From contig ONBA01000045.1 of NCBI GenBank assembly GCA_900315975.1, forward strand, positions 1 through 13,357: a stretch of 13,357 bases of DNA, given 5' to 3'. Position 1 is the first letter of the stretch, and the number at the start of each line of letters is the position of its first letter. Of this stretch, positions 1-6,455 are shown piece by piece. This DNA is from an uncultured Ruminococcus sp. (lineage in GTDB: Bacteria > Bacillota_A > Clostridia > Oscillospirales > Ruminococcaceae). The notes under the pieces were generated by a model. That model did no database searches and was not told the origin of the DNA. It worked only from the letters and a program-made list of their open reading frames with translations. Both the position numbers and the translations under genes were made by a program.

Positions 1-58
1 AGCCCATATCCCTGAGATTTTCGGTCATGACCGCCATTTTGTCGGCTGCATTTGCCAT
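1..58 (-). CDS. 5' end of an unidentified gene, divergent from the LysR regulator
   Basis: Nineteen codons are visible, beginning MANAADKMAVMTENLRDMG, and the frame runs off the left edge. The ATG is at 58-56 and is preceded on the minus strand by an AGGTGAG ribosome binding site about 5 bases upstream, which supports a real start. A credible promoter lies further upstream. The product is not recognisable from this little sequence. Its position back to back with a LysR-type gene makes it the likely regulatory target of that protein, as is usual for this family; that is inference. Confidence 0.6.
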   Translation of the reverse strand, partial: MANAADKMAVMTENLRDMG

Positions 59-88
59 ATTCTCACCTCTGTGTTATTTGGTATCTTT

Positions 89-117
89 AGTATAACACAT
101 ATCTTATGATATGTAAA
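89..117 (-). promoter_or_regulatory. Sigma-A type promoter of the leftward gene
   Basis: On the minus strand a -35 box TTTACA (117-112) and a -10 box TATACT (94-89) are separated by exactly 17 bases, each one mismatch from consensus. The start codon of the leftward gene is about 30 bases beyond the -10 box. The spacer carries a small inverted repeat. Confidence 0.65.
97..114. promoter_or_regulatory. Inverted repeat inside the leftward promoter (possible LysR site)
   Basis: ACATATC, a 4-base spacer TTAT, then GATATGT form a perfect 7-bp inverted repeat. It covers the spacer and part of the -35 box of the leftward promoter. LysR-type proteins usually bind short interrupted dyads in such divergent regions. 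Its half-sites differ from the larger repeat at 132-164, so whether the same protein reads both is unknown. Confidence 0.4.
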
Positions 118-131
118 ATACCTATTTTGAA

Positions 132-164
132 TAGTTTGTTATTCTTGACAGGAATAACAAACTA
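132..164. promoter_or_regulatory. Perfect 13-bp inverted repeat over the regulator's -35 box (probable operator)
   Basis: TAGTTTGTTATTC at 132-144 is mirrored exactly by GAATAACAAACTA at 152-164. The 7-base centre, TTGACAG, contains the whole -35 box of the LysR promoter. A protein bound here would block RNA polymerase, so negative autoregulation is the natural reading. Autorepression is common for LysR regulators; the assignment to this protein is inference from position. Confidence 0.65.
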
Positions 165-173
165 GGTTATAAT
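145..173 (+). promoter_or_regulatory. Consensus sigma-A promoter of the LysR gene
   Basis: The -35 box TTGACA (145-150) and the -10 box TATAAT (168-173) both match consensus perfectly, with the optimal 17-base spacer. Transcription would start near 180, giving a leader of about 20 bases that carries the GGAGG ribosome binding site at 190-194. So perfect a promoter implies that a repressor normally holds it down. Confidence 0.85.
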
Positions 174-200
174 GATAATAGAAACTATCGGAGGTTTATT

Positions 201-1076
201 ATGGAAATACGGGTATTACGCTATTTTTTAGCCATCGCAAGAGAGGAAAATATGACAAGGGCAGCCGAGCGCCTGCATATCTCGCAGCCCTCGCTGTCTA
301 AAGAGATAAGGAAGCTTGAGGAAGAATTGGGGCATGAACTGTTTATCCGCACGAATAAGAATATGATACTTAACGATGAAGGTATGCTCCTGCGAAAGCG
401 TGCCGAGGACATTCTCGCAATGGTAGACAAGACCGCCGAGGAGTTCAGCCAGCTTGACAACATCATCGGCGGAGAGATACGCATAGGCTGTGCCGAGAGT
501 TATCTCATCAAGTACCTTGCACGAAGTATCAAAGCATTCAAGGAGCAATACCCGAATTTCATCTTCCACATATTCAGCGGAGACACAGAACCTGTTGCAG
601 AACGGCTTGACCGGGGCATTCTCGACCTTGCCGTAATTGTTGAGCCGCCGAATCTGTCAAAATACAACTATCTTTCTATCCCCGAAAGTGACAAATGGGG
701 GCTTGTGATGCGCCGTGACAGTCCGCTAGCCGAAAAAGAGTATGTAACATTTGATGATCTTTATGGGCTGCCGCTGTTCTGCTCGGAGCAGTCTATCCGT
801 GTGGATTTTCCGCGCTGGTGCGGGGATAATATGGATAAGCTCAACTTTGCGGGAACAGTCAATCTTGCATATAACGGCTCAGTGTTTGTGAAGGAGGGGC
901 TGGGGTGTATGCTGACCTTTGAGTACCTTGTAGACACAAGTGAGGAAAGCGGTCTTTGTTTTCGACCCATAAAGCCGACACTTGAAACGAATATGTATAT
1001 CATCTGGAAAAAGTATCAGGTGTTCTCGCCGATAGCAGAACTGTTTCTGAAAAGATTAAAGCAGGATTACACTTAA
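201..1076 (+). CDS. LysR-family transcriptional regulator
   Basis: A 291-aa DNA-binding regulator of usual LysR length. The N-terminal winged helix-turn-helix spans roughly residues 1-60, with the typical run TRAAERLHISQPSLSKEIRK (residues 19-38) followed by LEEELGHELF. The rest, about residues 90-290, fits the periplasmic-binding-protein-like effector domain, beginning GGEIRIGCAESYLIKYL. The start is supported by GGAGG at 190-194, six bases from the ATG, behind a consensus promoter. LysR proteins bind as tetramers to divergent promoter regions and respond to a small metabolite; the effector here cannot be read from sequence. The gene stands alone, facing an unidentified gene to the left, and is followed by a terminator-like hairpin. 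It is separated from the sigma/transporter cluster by recombination debris, so it is unlikely to control that cluster. Confidence 0.95.
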   Translation: MEIRVLRYFLAIAREENMTRAAERLHISQPSLSKEIRKLEEELGHELFIRTNKNMILNDEGMLLRKRAEDILAMVDKTAEEFSQLDNIIGGEIRIGCAESYLIKYLARSIKAFKEQYPNFIFHIFSGDTEPVAERLDRGILDLAVIVEPPNLSKYNYLSIPESDKWGLVMRRDSPLAEKEYVTFDDLYGLPLFCSEQSIRVDFPRWCGDNMDKLNFAGTVNLAYNGSVFVKEGLGCMLTFEYLVDTSEESGLCFRPIKPTLETNMYIIWKKYQVFSPIAELFLKRLKQDYT

Positions 1077-1095
1077 TTGAATAGGCACAGAAAAT

Positions 1096-1140
1096 AAGGG
1101 CTATACCTTCCGTACACAGGTTACGGAGGACATAGCCCTT
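1096..1140 (+). terminator. Terminator-like stem-loop after the LysR gene
   Basis: AAGGGCTAT (1096-1104) pairs with ATAGCCCTT (1132-1140), and an inner TCCGTA (1109-1114) pairs with TACGGA (1122-1127) around a 7-base loop. A pyrimidine-rich stretch follows but the T-run is interrupted, so termination may be imperfect. It begins 20 bases after the LysR stop codon. The bulged, two-part stem is longer than a typical terminator. Confidence 0.6.
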
Positions 1141-1147
1141 TCCTTAT

Positions 1148-1362
1148 GCTAAAAAAACAGACAGCGCTGATAGAAAACTTAGAGAGGCTTCTGTCCGTAA
1201 ACTTAACGAAAAAAGAGTTGGTCTTCTGATAAGGATAGCTTAAAAAAAGAATTGAATACTGTGATTGATTATACGCCTAAAATAACAGCTTGCCAGAATG
1301 AGCTTGAAATGCTCAGAAGTAGTATTAAAGTTTCATTAACAAATGATCTTGGAATAGAATAG
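1148..1362 (+). pseudogene. Frameshifted relic of a coiled-coil protein, origin unknown
   Basis: Two consecutive plus-strand frames look like one broken gene. The first runs from 1148 to the stop at 1241-1243 and reads AKKTDSADRKLREASVRKLN, then EKRVGLLIRIA. The second is open from 1207 to TAG at 1360-1362 and includes DSLKKELNTVIDYTPK and NELEMLRSSIK. A one-base slip in the six-A run at 1209-1214 would join them. Both parts are rich in Lys, Glu and Leu and look helical. No start codon with a ribosome binding site is present. The nearby recombinase remnant suggests it came from a mobile element, but the family is not recognised. Confidence 0.35.
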
Positions 1363-1382
1363 TAGCCTCTCGAAGGAGGCTA
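1363..1382. terminator. Small perfect hairpin between two gene relics
   Basis: TAGCCTC (1363-1369) and GAGGCTA (1376-1382) form a perfect 7-bp stem with a 6-base loop. It lies between the stop codon of the plus-strand relic (1360-1362) and the stop codon of the minus-strand recombinase remnant (1389-1391), where a shared bidirectional terminator would be expected. Neither side carries a clear T-run. Confidence 0.4.
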
Positions 1383-1388
1383 CATCTA

Positions 1389-1715
1389 TCAATTGTCGCT
1401 ATAAAGCTTGTAGAAGTAAGAGCGAGATACACCTAATTCCCTAACCGCTTCTACAGGCTTTTTGTTTCCGTTGCGGACATCTGCCATTATCTGCTGCCAG
1501 TTGTCAGGTAGAGATTTAGGTGGACGTCCGAAACGGACGTTTTTCTTTTTGGCAGCTTCAATGCCTTCACGCTGACGAGCACGTATCTTGTTACGCTCGT
1601 TCTCGGCTATAGCACCGAGGACTTCGATGAGGATAGCGTTTATCATTTCGAGTACCCATGCCTGCTCCGGCGGAAAGTCTGTAAGCGTTGTCGGTATATC
1701 AAGTATCTTCACCCT
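1389..1715 (-). pseudogene. Serine recombinase (resolvase/invertase) missing its catalytic N-terminus
   Basis: About 108 residues match the C-terminal half of a small serine recombinase. A segment ending EVLGAIAENERNKIRARQREG resembles the long E helix of the resolvase domain. It is followed by the family's linker IEAAKKKNVRFGRPP and a C-terminal helix-turn-helix (KPVEAVRELGVSRSYFYKLY). The N-terminal domain with the nucleophilic serine and its arginine partners is absent. The frame stays open upstream to 1778, but those 21 extra residues are antisense to a better plus-strand coding fragment and are not recombinase-like. The homology therefore begins near 1715 at a DNA junction. It cannot catalyse recombination as it stands, though a DNA-binding fragment could in principle be made. 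Confidence 0.8.
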
Positions 1716-1716
1716 T

Positions 1717-1800
1717 AGGAAGCTGTTGCAGGCTATACAACGTAAGAAACGAGACCTTGGTATCAAATCAGATGGCATTGAAATGCAATATGAGTATTAG
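1717..1800 (+). pseudogene. 3' tail of an unidentified gene fused to the recombinase junction
   Basis: The plus strand reads RKLLQAIQRKKRDLGIKSDG then IEMQYEY and a TAG stop at 1798-1800. The basic, helical composition looks like a genuine protein C-terminus. It starts exactly where recombinase homology on the other strand ends, so two unrelated sequences meet at about 1711-1717. A second short frame overlaps its end (MSISEKLEDNRSL then stop, starting at 1790). The family is not recognised and no start codon is available. Confidence 0.3.
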
Positions 1801-1872
1801 CGAAAAACTTGAAGATAATCGGTCGTTATAATCTGAACCTTTGGATCAAGAAAGAAAAACAAAATAGTGTAT

Positions 1873-2967
1873 TTAAAATAATGATTTATTAAATCTTGAA
1901 TGAGATTCTTTTCTTGATGTTCTGCACCATAAGCTATACAGCTTGTCGCTTATCCAGCACGCAAGCACTCGCTTTTTGCGTACCCACAATCTGAAAAGCT
2001 GAATGACATACCATACCGCAGTCAGCACAGGTACTGCAAGCAAAGCTCTCCCGACACTGTATATCACCGTCAGCTTATGCTCAACGATGCGCGAGGCGTT
2101 CTCCCAGTAGGGAAGCCGGACGGAATCGTCTCTGACACCGCTGCGGCTGAGGTTTTTCAATGCCTTCACTCTCACGGACGGAGTGAACCTCTCCGTGTTG
2201 TTCACAAGCAGAAGCTTTCCCTCATAACTGTCCCGAAAAACGTCTGAGACCGCTCTGTATCCAAAGCCATCCACCGGGTCAGGGACGATGCACTCATAGC
2301 AGGTGACCTTCGTGAACGTTTCCGTCCCGGCAAGCTCTGATGCCTTTGAATAGGAAATGTAAGCCTTCGGGTAATTCCCGGCGCACTCCCTCTCGTACTT
2401 TGTCTGCGGGTCGTCAATAATACCTGCAATTTTAAAGCTGACGTTGTTGATGTAGATATTCATGCCAACAACATCGTCTGAACCATAAAGGCTGAACGCA
2501 AGCGTCCTGTCGATAACAGTACCGTCCTGCATTATGTCGCGGTCGCTGAAATAGTTTCCGCTCAGCAGGTCAAAGCAACGGAACATGAAGAACTCGCCAC
2601 TTGCAGCCGTGACCTCCGCCTGTGAAAAACAGGCTGTGTCACAGGTAACTCCGAACCTCCCCAAAGGCGCACTGTATGCGTCCGGACAGCGCTCGTCTGT
2701 TACCGCGACCGTTTTCAACGTGTTCTTCACTGATAGACGCACCGGAAGAATGTTATCCCTTGTAAATCCGCTGTCCTCTGAGAAAAAACAGCTCACCTGA
2801 GTGTAACCGCCCTCTCCCTGCGTCCAGCGTTCGGCAGCGTAGTTGTAACGCTGCGATCCTGCAAGTCTTTTTCCGGCAAACGTTAAGACTATCATCGCAA
2901 TTATCGCGGCAAGATTGACCGCCGCAAGGACGATGTGCTTTATTTTTATCTTCTTTTTCATACACAT
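1873..2967 (-). CDS. Membrane protein with a MacB-like periplasmic core domain
   Basis: A 364-aa protein with one N-terminal membrane helix (about residues 11-31), a long extracellular region and a second helix near residues 306-327. The stretch DLLSGNYFSDRD, then VIDRTLAFSLYGSDDVVGMN and NNVSFKIAGII (about residues 133-184) has the pattern of the MacB periplasmic core domain found in FtsX/MacB-type ABC permeases. Those permeases normally have four helices; the usual final three-helix bundle is missing here, and the last 15 or so codons are AT-rich and end beside recombined DNA. So the gene is either a reduced family member or 3'-truncated. Its ATG is one base past the stop of the adaptor gene, so translation is probably coupled. 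A second ATG two codons in is also possible. MacB-like permeases work with HlyD-type adaptors, matching the upstream neighbour. Confidence 0.75.
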   Translation of the reverse strand: MCMKKKIKIKHIVLAAVNLAAIIAMIVLTFAGKRLAGSQRYNYAAERWTQGEGGYTQVSCFFSEDSGFTRDNILPVRLSVKNTLKTVAVTDERCPDAYSAPLGRFGVTCDTACFSQAEVTAASGEFFMFRCFDLLSGNYFSDRDIMQDGTVIDRTLAFSLYGSDDVVGMNIYINNVSFKIAGIIDDPQTKYERECAGNYPKAYISYSKASELAGTETFTKVTCYECIVPDPVDGFGYRAVSDVFRDSYEGKLLLVNNTERFTPSVRVKALKNLSRSGVRDDSVRLPYWENASRIVEHKLTVIYSVGRALLAVPVLTAVWYVIQLFRLWVRKKRVLACWISDKLYSLWCRTSRKESHSRFNKSLF

Positions 2968-2968
2968 A

Positions 2969-4654
2969 TCATGATTTAAGGCGAACCTGATCGCCGGCTG
3001 TTATCGGTTTGCTGAATGCCGTGATGATGCTGTCGGAACCGGTCAGCTCACCTGAAACTGCGCTTGAATTATCGTCCGAGGCGATAACGTTCACAGAGAC
3101 TCTTTCGGCGTAATAACGGTTGCCAAGAGGCGTGTGCTTTGAGCGCACCTTGTAGACAAAATCGCCCTTCTGGTCTGAATAAACAGCGCTTTTCGGGACT
3201 ATCGACTGATACTGTCCAGAACTAAGCGGCAGGGATATTTCAAGATTGCTGCCAACAGTAACAGAACCGATAACTCTGAATGAAAGTTTCATTCGCTTGC
3301 CGTTGCTGTCTGGATCGGTTATCATAGTCTCAAGAACTGCCTTTGCTTCGCCGTTCCAGTTGTTCACGACCTGAGCAGTAGCACCCACCGATAATTTTTT
3401 AGCAAGCTCAGTCTCAACGCTGACATTCATCTTGAAGCCGGCATCGTCAAGGTCGATGACCGCAAGCGGTATTCCGGAAGCCGTCATTTCATCAGGCTTA
3501 ACGTTTACCGTTCTGACCGTTCCGCTGTACTTTGAAGTGATATCGACAGTTGTATTGTTCTGGCGGAGCGTTTCGATCTCCTGACGCTTTTTCTCTATGA
3601 CACTCTTCTTGCTTTCAAGGTCGAGAGCGTACTGCTGCTGAGCAACACTGTTAGAATTCTGTGTTTTTGCGAGATTTATCCTCAGCGTTTCAAGTGTCCG
3701 CTGCTTCATCTGAACGTCAGCTACACAGTCTTCATAGCTCATACCGCCTGCCGAAACGTTCTCCTCATAAGAAGAAATCCTTGCGTTGACCGTACTGAGT
3801 TTCCCCTCTGTATCGGTAAGCTGCGCGGCAAGTCCAGCACGGATACCGCTCTTCGTCTTGTCGTACTCTGCCTTCGCTGAAGCCCTCTTTTCGTCCTTTG
3901 CATTGCAGTCTGCAAGGGCTGTCTCAGCGTCACCGTTTTCGACAGCTTTTGTGTACAGCTCATAAGCGGCGGCGTACTCATTCTCTGCGGTCTGCCATGT
4001 GGTTTTAAGCGCAGGAAGGTCTCCGATAAGCTCCGCAGAAGCCGATGTGTAGTCGTCGCCGTCTATCGCAGAAATAGTCGCGGAGAGCTTGTCCCTGAGC
4101 TCAGACAGACGCTTTGCTTCGTTACGGTCTGCGTTATACTGAGCTTTTGCCTGTGCGGAAGTCTTCTGTGCCGCAAGTGCAGCGTCTCTACGAACGATAG
4201 CCTGATCGAGATCCTCCGCCGCGTTCCTTATTTGCTGATCCTCAGACGAATAATCAGCAGGAGGTGTCAGCAGGAGCTTATTGTATTCGAGCTCGAGGGC
4301 GTCAAGCTCATTCTCAGCCGCGCTCAGGGAGGCGCTTTCCGCTGACCCGAGAGTGAACAGAACGTCCCCCTCGCTGACCTTCTGACCTGTCTTAATGTTT
4401 ATCTTGAAAACCGTCCTGTTCTCGTCAGTTTTTACCTCGTATGTCTGCTCGGCTTCGACTATTCCCGTGGCACGAATGCGTTCCGTGAGCTTGCCGGAAG
4501 TGACCTGAGAGGTCGTGATTTCCGCAAGTGCGCGGTTCATGATGGTGTTTGAAAAAAACGTCAGCAGTAAAAGCGCCGCAAGAAAAACAATGAGCAGAGT
4601 CTTTATTATTTCGCGCTTTTTTGAGGCTTTGTCCGGTGTAGTTTCGGTATTCAC
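2969..4654 (-). CDS. HlyD/RND-type membrane fusion (adaptor) protein with long coiled coil
   Basis: A 561-aa single-pass protein. A basic N-terminus leads into a membrane helix at about residues 16-36. The first half of a biotinyl-lipoyl-like domain follows (about 70-104, KINIKTGQKVSEGDVLFTLG). Residues 108-366 are an Ala/Glu/Lys-rich helical hairpin, unusually long. The second lipoyl half comes next (about 370-402, SKYSGTVRTVNVKPDEMTAS), then beta-barrel-like segments to the end. In Gram-positive bacteria such adaptors work with MacB-type ABC transporters in export. The start is GTG at 4654-4652, with GGAG eight bases upstream overlapping the stop of the permease gene; no better start lies nearby. 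The MacB-like protein follows after one base. Finding this export-type adaptor right behind import-type permeases is odd. The cargo is unknown. Confidence 0.88.
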   Translation of the reverse strand: MNTETTPDKASKKREIIKTLLIVFLAALLLLTFFSNTIMNRALAEITTSQVTSGKLTERIRATGIVEAEQTYEVKTDENRTVFKINIKTGQKVSEGDVLFTLGSAESASLSAAENELDALELEYNKLLLTPPADYSSEDQQIRNAAEDLDQAIVRRDAALAAQKTSAQAKAQYNADRNEAKRLSELRDKLSATISAIDGDDYTSASAELIGDLPALKTTWQTAENEYAAAYELYTKAVENGDAETALADCNAKDEKRASAKAEYDKTKSGIRAGLAAQLTDTEGKLSTVNARISSYEENVSAGGMSYEDCVADVQMKQRTLETLRINLAKTQNSNSVAQQQYALDLESKKSVIEKKRQEIETLRQNNTTVDITSKYSGTVRTVNVKPDEMTASGIPLAVIDLDDAGFKMNVSVETELAKKLSVGATAQVVNNWNGEAKAVLETMITDPDSNGKRMKLSFRVIGSVTVGSNLEISLPLSSGQYQSIVPKSAVYSDQKGDFVYKVRSKHTPLGNRYYAERVSVNVIASDDNSSAVSGELTGSDSIITAFSKPITAGDQVRLKS

Positions 4655-4665
4655 AGTCTCATCTC

Positions 4666-5559
4666 CTATCCTTTTATTCCGCCTGAGCAGACGATTCCCT
4701 CCACAAGATAGTCCTCGCCGTAGAGGAATATCAGAAGCGCAGGTATCATGTACACGACACCCACAGCAAAGGCAAGTCCAACGTCATTCGCGTTGATCTG
4801 CGAGAGAAAGACCGACAGCGGGTGCAGTGCCTTTGCTTCGTCACTTGCCATGAGAATAAGCGGCTGCTCGACCATGTTCCAGTAGTCGATGAAAACCAGC
4901 ATTCCTATCGAGATTATCGCGTTCCGGCACATGGGAATGTATATCCGCGTCAATATCTGCAATTCTCCGGCGCCGTCGAGCTTTGCCGCCTCAACGTAGG
5001 AGACCGGTATCCTCCGCATGATCTTTGTGAGCAGAAATATACTGAACGGAGAAAATATTGCAGGAAGTATAATCGCTGACCGTGTATTCAGCAGTCCGAA
5101 TTTCTTCGCGACGAGATAATTCGGGACCAGCGTTACCTGATACGGCATTATCATGAGTATTATGTAGGCGAAGAAAATGATGCCTTTCAGCTTCGATGGA
5201 TAACGTGCAAAGCCATACGATGTGAGCACCGCAACGAGCATCTGAAAGAGCGTTATCGGAAGGGTCAGGCGCACTGAGTTCCAGAACTTTACGAGGTAGT
5301 CCGAGCTCGTTATCAGCACCGCTCGGTACTGGTCAACTGTGACCTTATCCGGTATGAATTTTAGGTTGACGTCCTCGGCTATGTAGGTCTTTTCGGTGTT
5401 GGTCATATTGCTGTACATAGCGCCATAATTCGCGGAAATCTCGCTCGAAGCCATGAACGAATTCGATATGGTAAGGACGGTCGGCATGAGGAAAAGAACT
5501 GCTCCGATCGCAACAAAAACCGTGACAAAAACGGTCCTGATATTCCTGCGAAATCTCAT
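4666..5559 (-). CDS. CUT1-type sugar ABC transporter permease, MalG-like
   Basis: A 297-aa inner-membrane permease with about six predicted helices. The EAA loop that docks on the ATPase is clear at residues 190-211 (EAAKLDGAGELQILTRIYIP), and the C-terminus EDYLVEGIVCSGGIKG resembles the MalG-subfamily ending (usually TGAVKG). Length is close to the usual 275-300. The ATG at 5559 overlaps the stop codon of the partner permease as TGATG, so the two are translationally coupled and probably form a heterodimer. There is no strong ribosome binding site of its own. CUT1 importers carry oligosaccharides or related polar solutes; the substrate is not evident. No ATPase gene is present, so a shared MsmK/UgpC-type ATPase elsewhere may serve it. 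Confidence 0.92.
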   Translation of the reverse strand: MRFRRNIRTVFVTVFVAIGAVLFLMPTVLTISNSFMASSEISANYGAMYSNMTNTEKTYIAEDVNLKFIPDKVTVDQYRAVLITSSDYLVKFWNSVRLTLPITLFQMLVAVLTSYGFARYPSKLKGIIFFAYIILMIMPYQVTLVPNYLVAKKFGLLNTRSAIILPAIFSPFSIFLLTKIMRRIPVSYVEAAKLDGAGELQILTRIYIPMCRNAIISIGMLVFIDYWNMVEQPLILMASDEAKALHPLSVFLSQINANDVGLAFAVGVVYMIPALLIFLYGEDYLVEGIVCSGGIKG

Positions 5560-6443
5560 CAGCTCTCAACGTCCTTTCCGAAGATATTTTCCAGTAAGAG
5601 CAGCACTGCCATTATCACGATCATCACAGCTGCGAACAGAACTGCAGCCGCTGAGAGTTTCTGGTAATCCAGTTTATTGAAGGTATTGTTCATGAAGTGC
5701 TGGAGCATATACAGCTTGTCGTAGGGGTAATTTCCTGTGAGGAGGTATACCTCGCGGAATATTTTGAACGAGTTTATCAGGGATAATATTAATACAAAGA
5801 GTATAGTCGGTGAGAGGTACCGCAGCTTGATGTGGACGAACTGATACCATGCACCTGCACCCTCGAGCTCGGCGACCTCTATCATATCGCGGGGGATACC
5901 GCTTAATGCCGCCATGAAAAGTATCATGCTGTAGCCGGTATTTTTCCACAGGAACATCAGGATAATGACGAGCTGTCCTTTCGTGGATTTCAGCCAGTCT
6001 ATCGGTTCTCCGCCGAACATCTCCGCGACCTGATTGACGGTTCCGTGACTGTGAAAAAGCACCTGCCACACAAGCACGACCGATGCTGTCGGGACCATTA
6101 GCGGACAGAGGAAAAAGGTGCGGAAGATGCTTCTGCCGGGTATCTTTTTTTCGAGAAGCATTGCCAGTCCGAGTGACAGTATTATCACCAGCGGCACCGA
6201 TACTGCCGAGAAAAATGCGGTGTTCTCTGCCGCTTTCCGGAACGCGGTATTGTGCATTATCTTCCGGTAGTTTTCAAGTCCGACGTATTCCTTTTTCACC
6301 GGATTGTTTATCAGGGAATAGTACACAACTATCCCGAAAGGTACTATGAAAAATGCAAGAACTCCTGCAAGGCTCGGTATGATACAAGCGCTGCTGAACA
6401 GCCTCTCTCGGCGTCTTCCGCACTGGCTTCTGATTGCTTTCAA
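5559..6443 (-). CDS. CUT1-type sugar ABC transporter permease, MalF-like
   Basis: A 294-aa permease of the short MalF type. It has an N-terminal helix (IIPSLAGVLAFFIVPFGIVV), the hallmark VGLENYRKI, several further helices, and an EAA loop at about residues 189-212 (EVAELEGAGAWYQFVHIKL). The start is TTG at 6443-6441. No in-frame ATG occurs upstream before the stop of the previous gene, and the next Met comes only after the first helix and conserved segment have begun. A modest AGGGAAG lies upstream. The gene begins 12 bases after the binding-protein fusion, consistent with the binding domain and permeases forming one importer or sensor complex. It overlaps the MalG-like gene by one base. Confidence 0.92.
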   Translation of the reverse strand: MKAIRSQCGRRRERLFSSACIIPSLAGVLAFFIVPFGIVVYYSLINNPVKKEYVGLENYRKIMHNTAFRKAAENTAFFSAVSVPLVIILSLGLAMLLEKKIPGRSIFRTFFLCPLMVPTASVVLVWQVLFHSHGTVNQVAEMFGGEPIDWLKSTKGQLVIILMFLWKNTGYSMILFMAALSGIPRDMIEVAELEGAGAWYQFVHIKLRYLSPTILFVLILSLINSFKIFREVYLLTGNYPYDKLYMLQHFMNNTFNKLDYQKLSAAAVLFAAVMIVIMAVLLLLENIFGKDVES

Positions 6444-6455
6444 GCTATCACTTCC

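Noticed and set aside
1716..1778. N-terminal 21 residues of the open frame containing the recombinase fragment
   Set aside because: They do not resemble a recombinase and are antisense to a more protein-like plus-strand fragment; the frame is open by chance across a junction.
2969..4654. Reading the adaptor's coiled coil as a tandem repeat protein
   Set aside because: The Ala/Glu/Lys pattern is heptad-like but without repeated units, and both lipoyl halves flank it as in HlyD-type adaptors.
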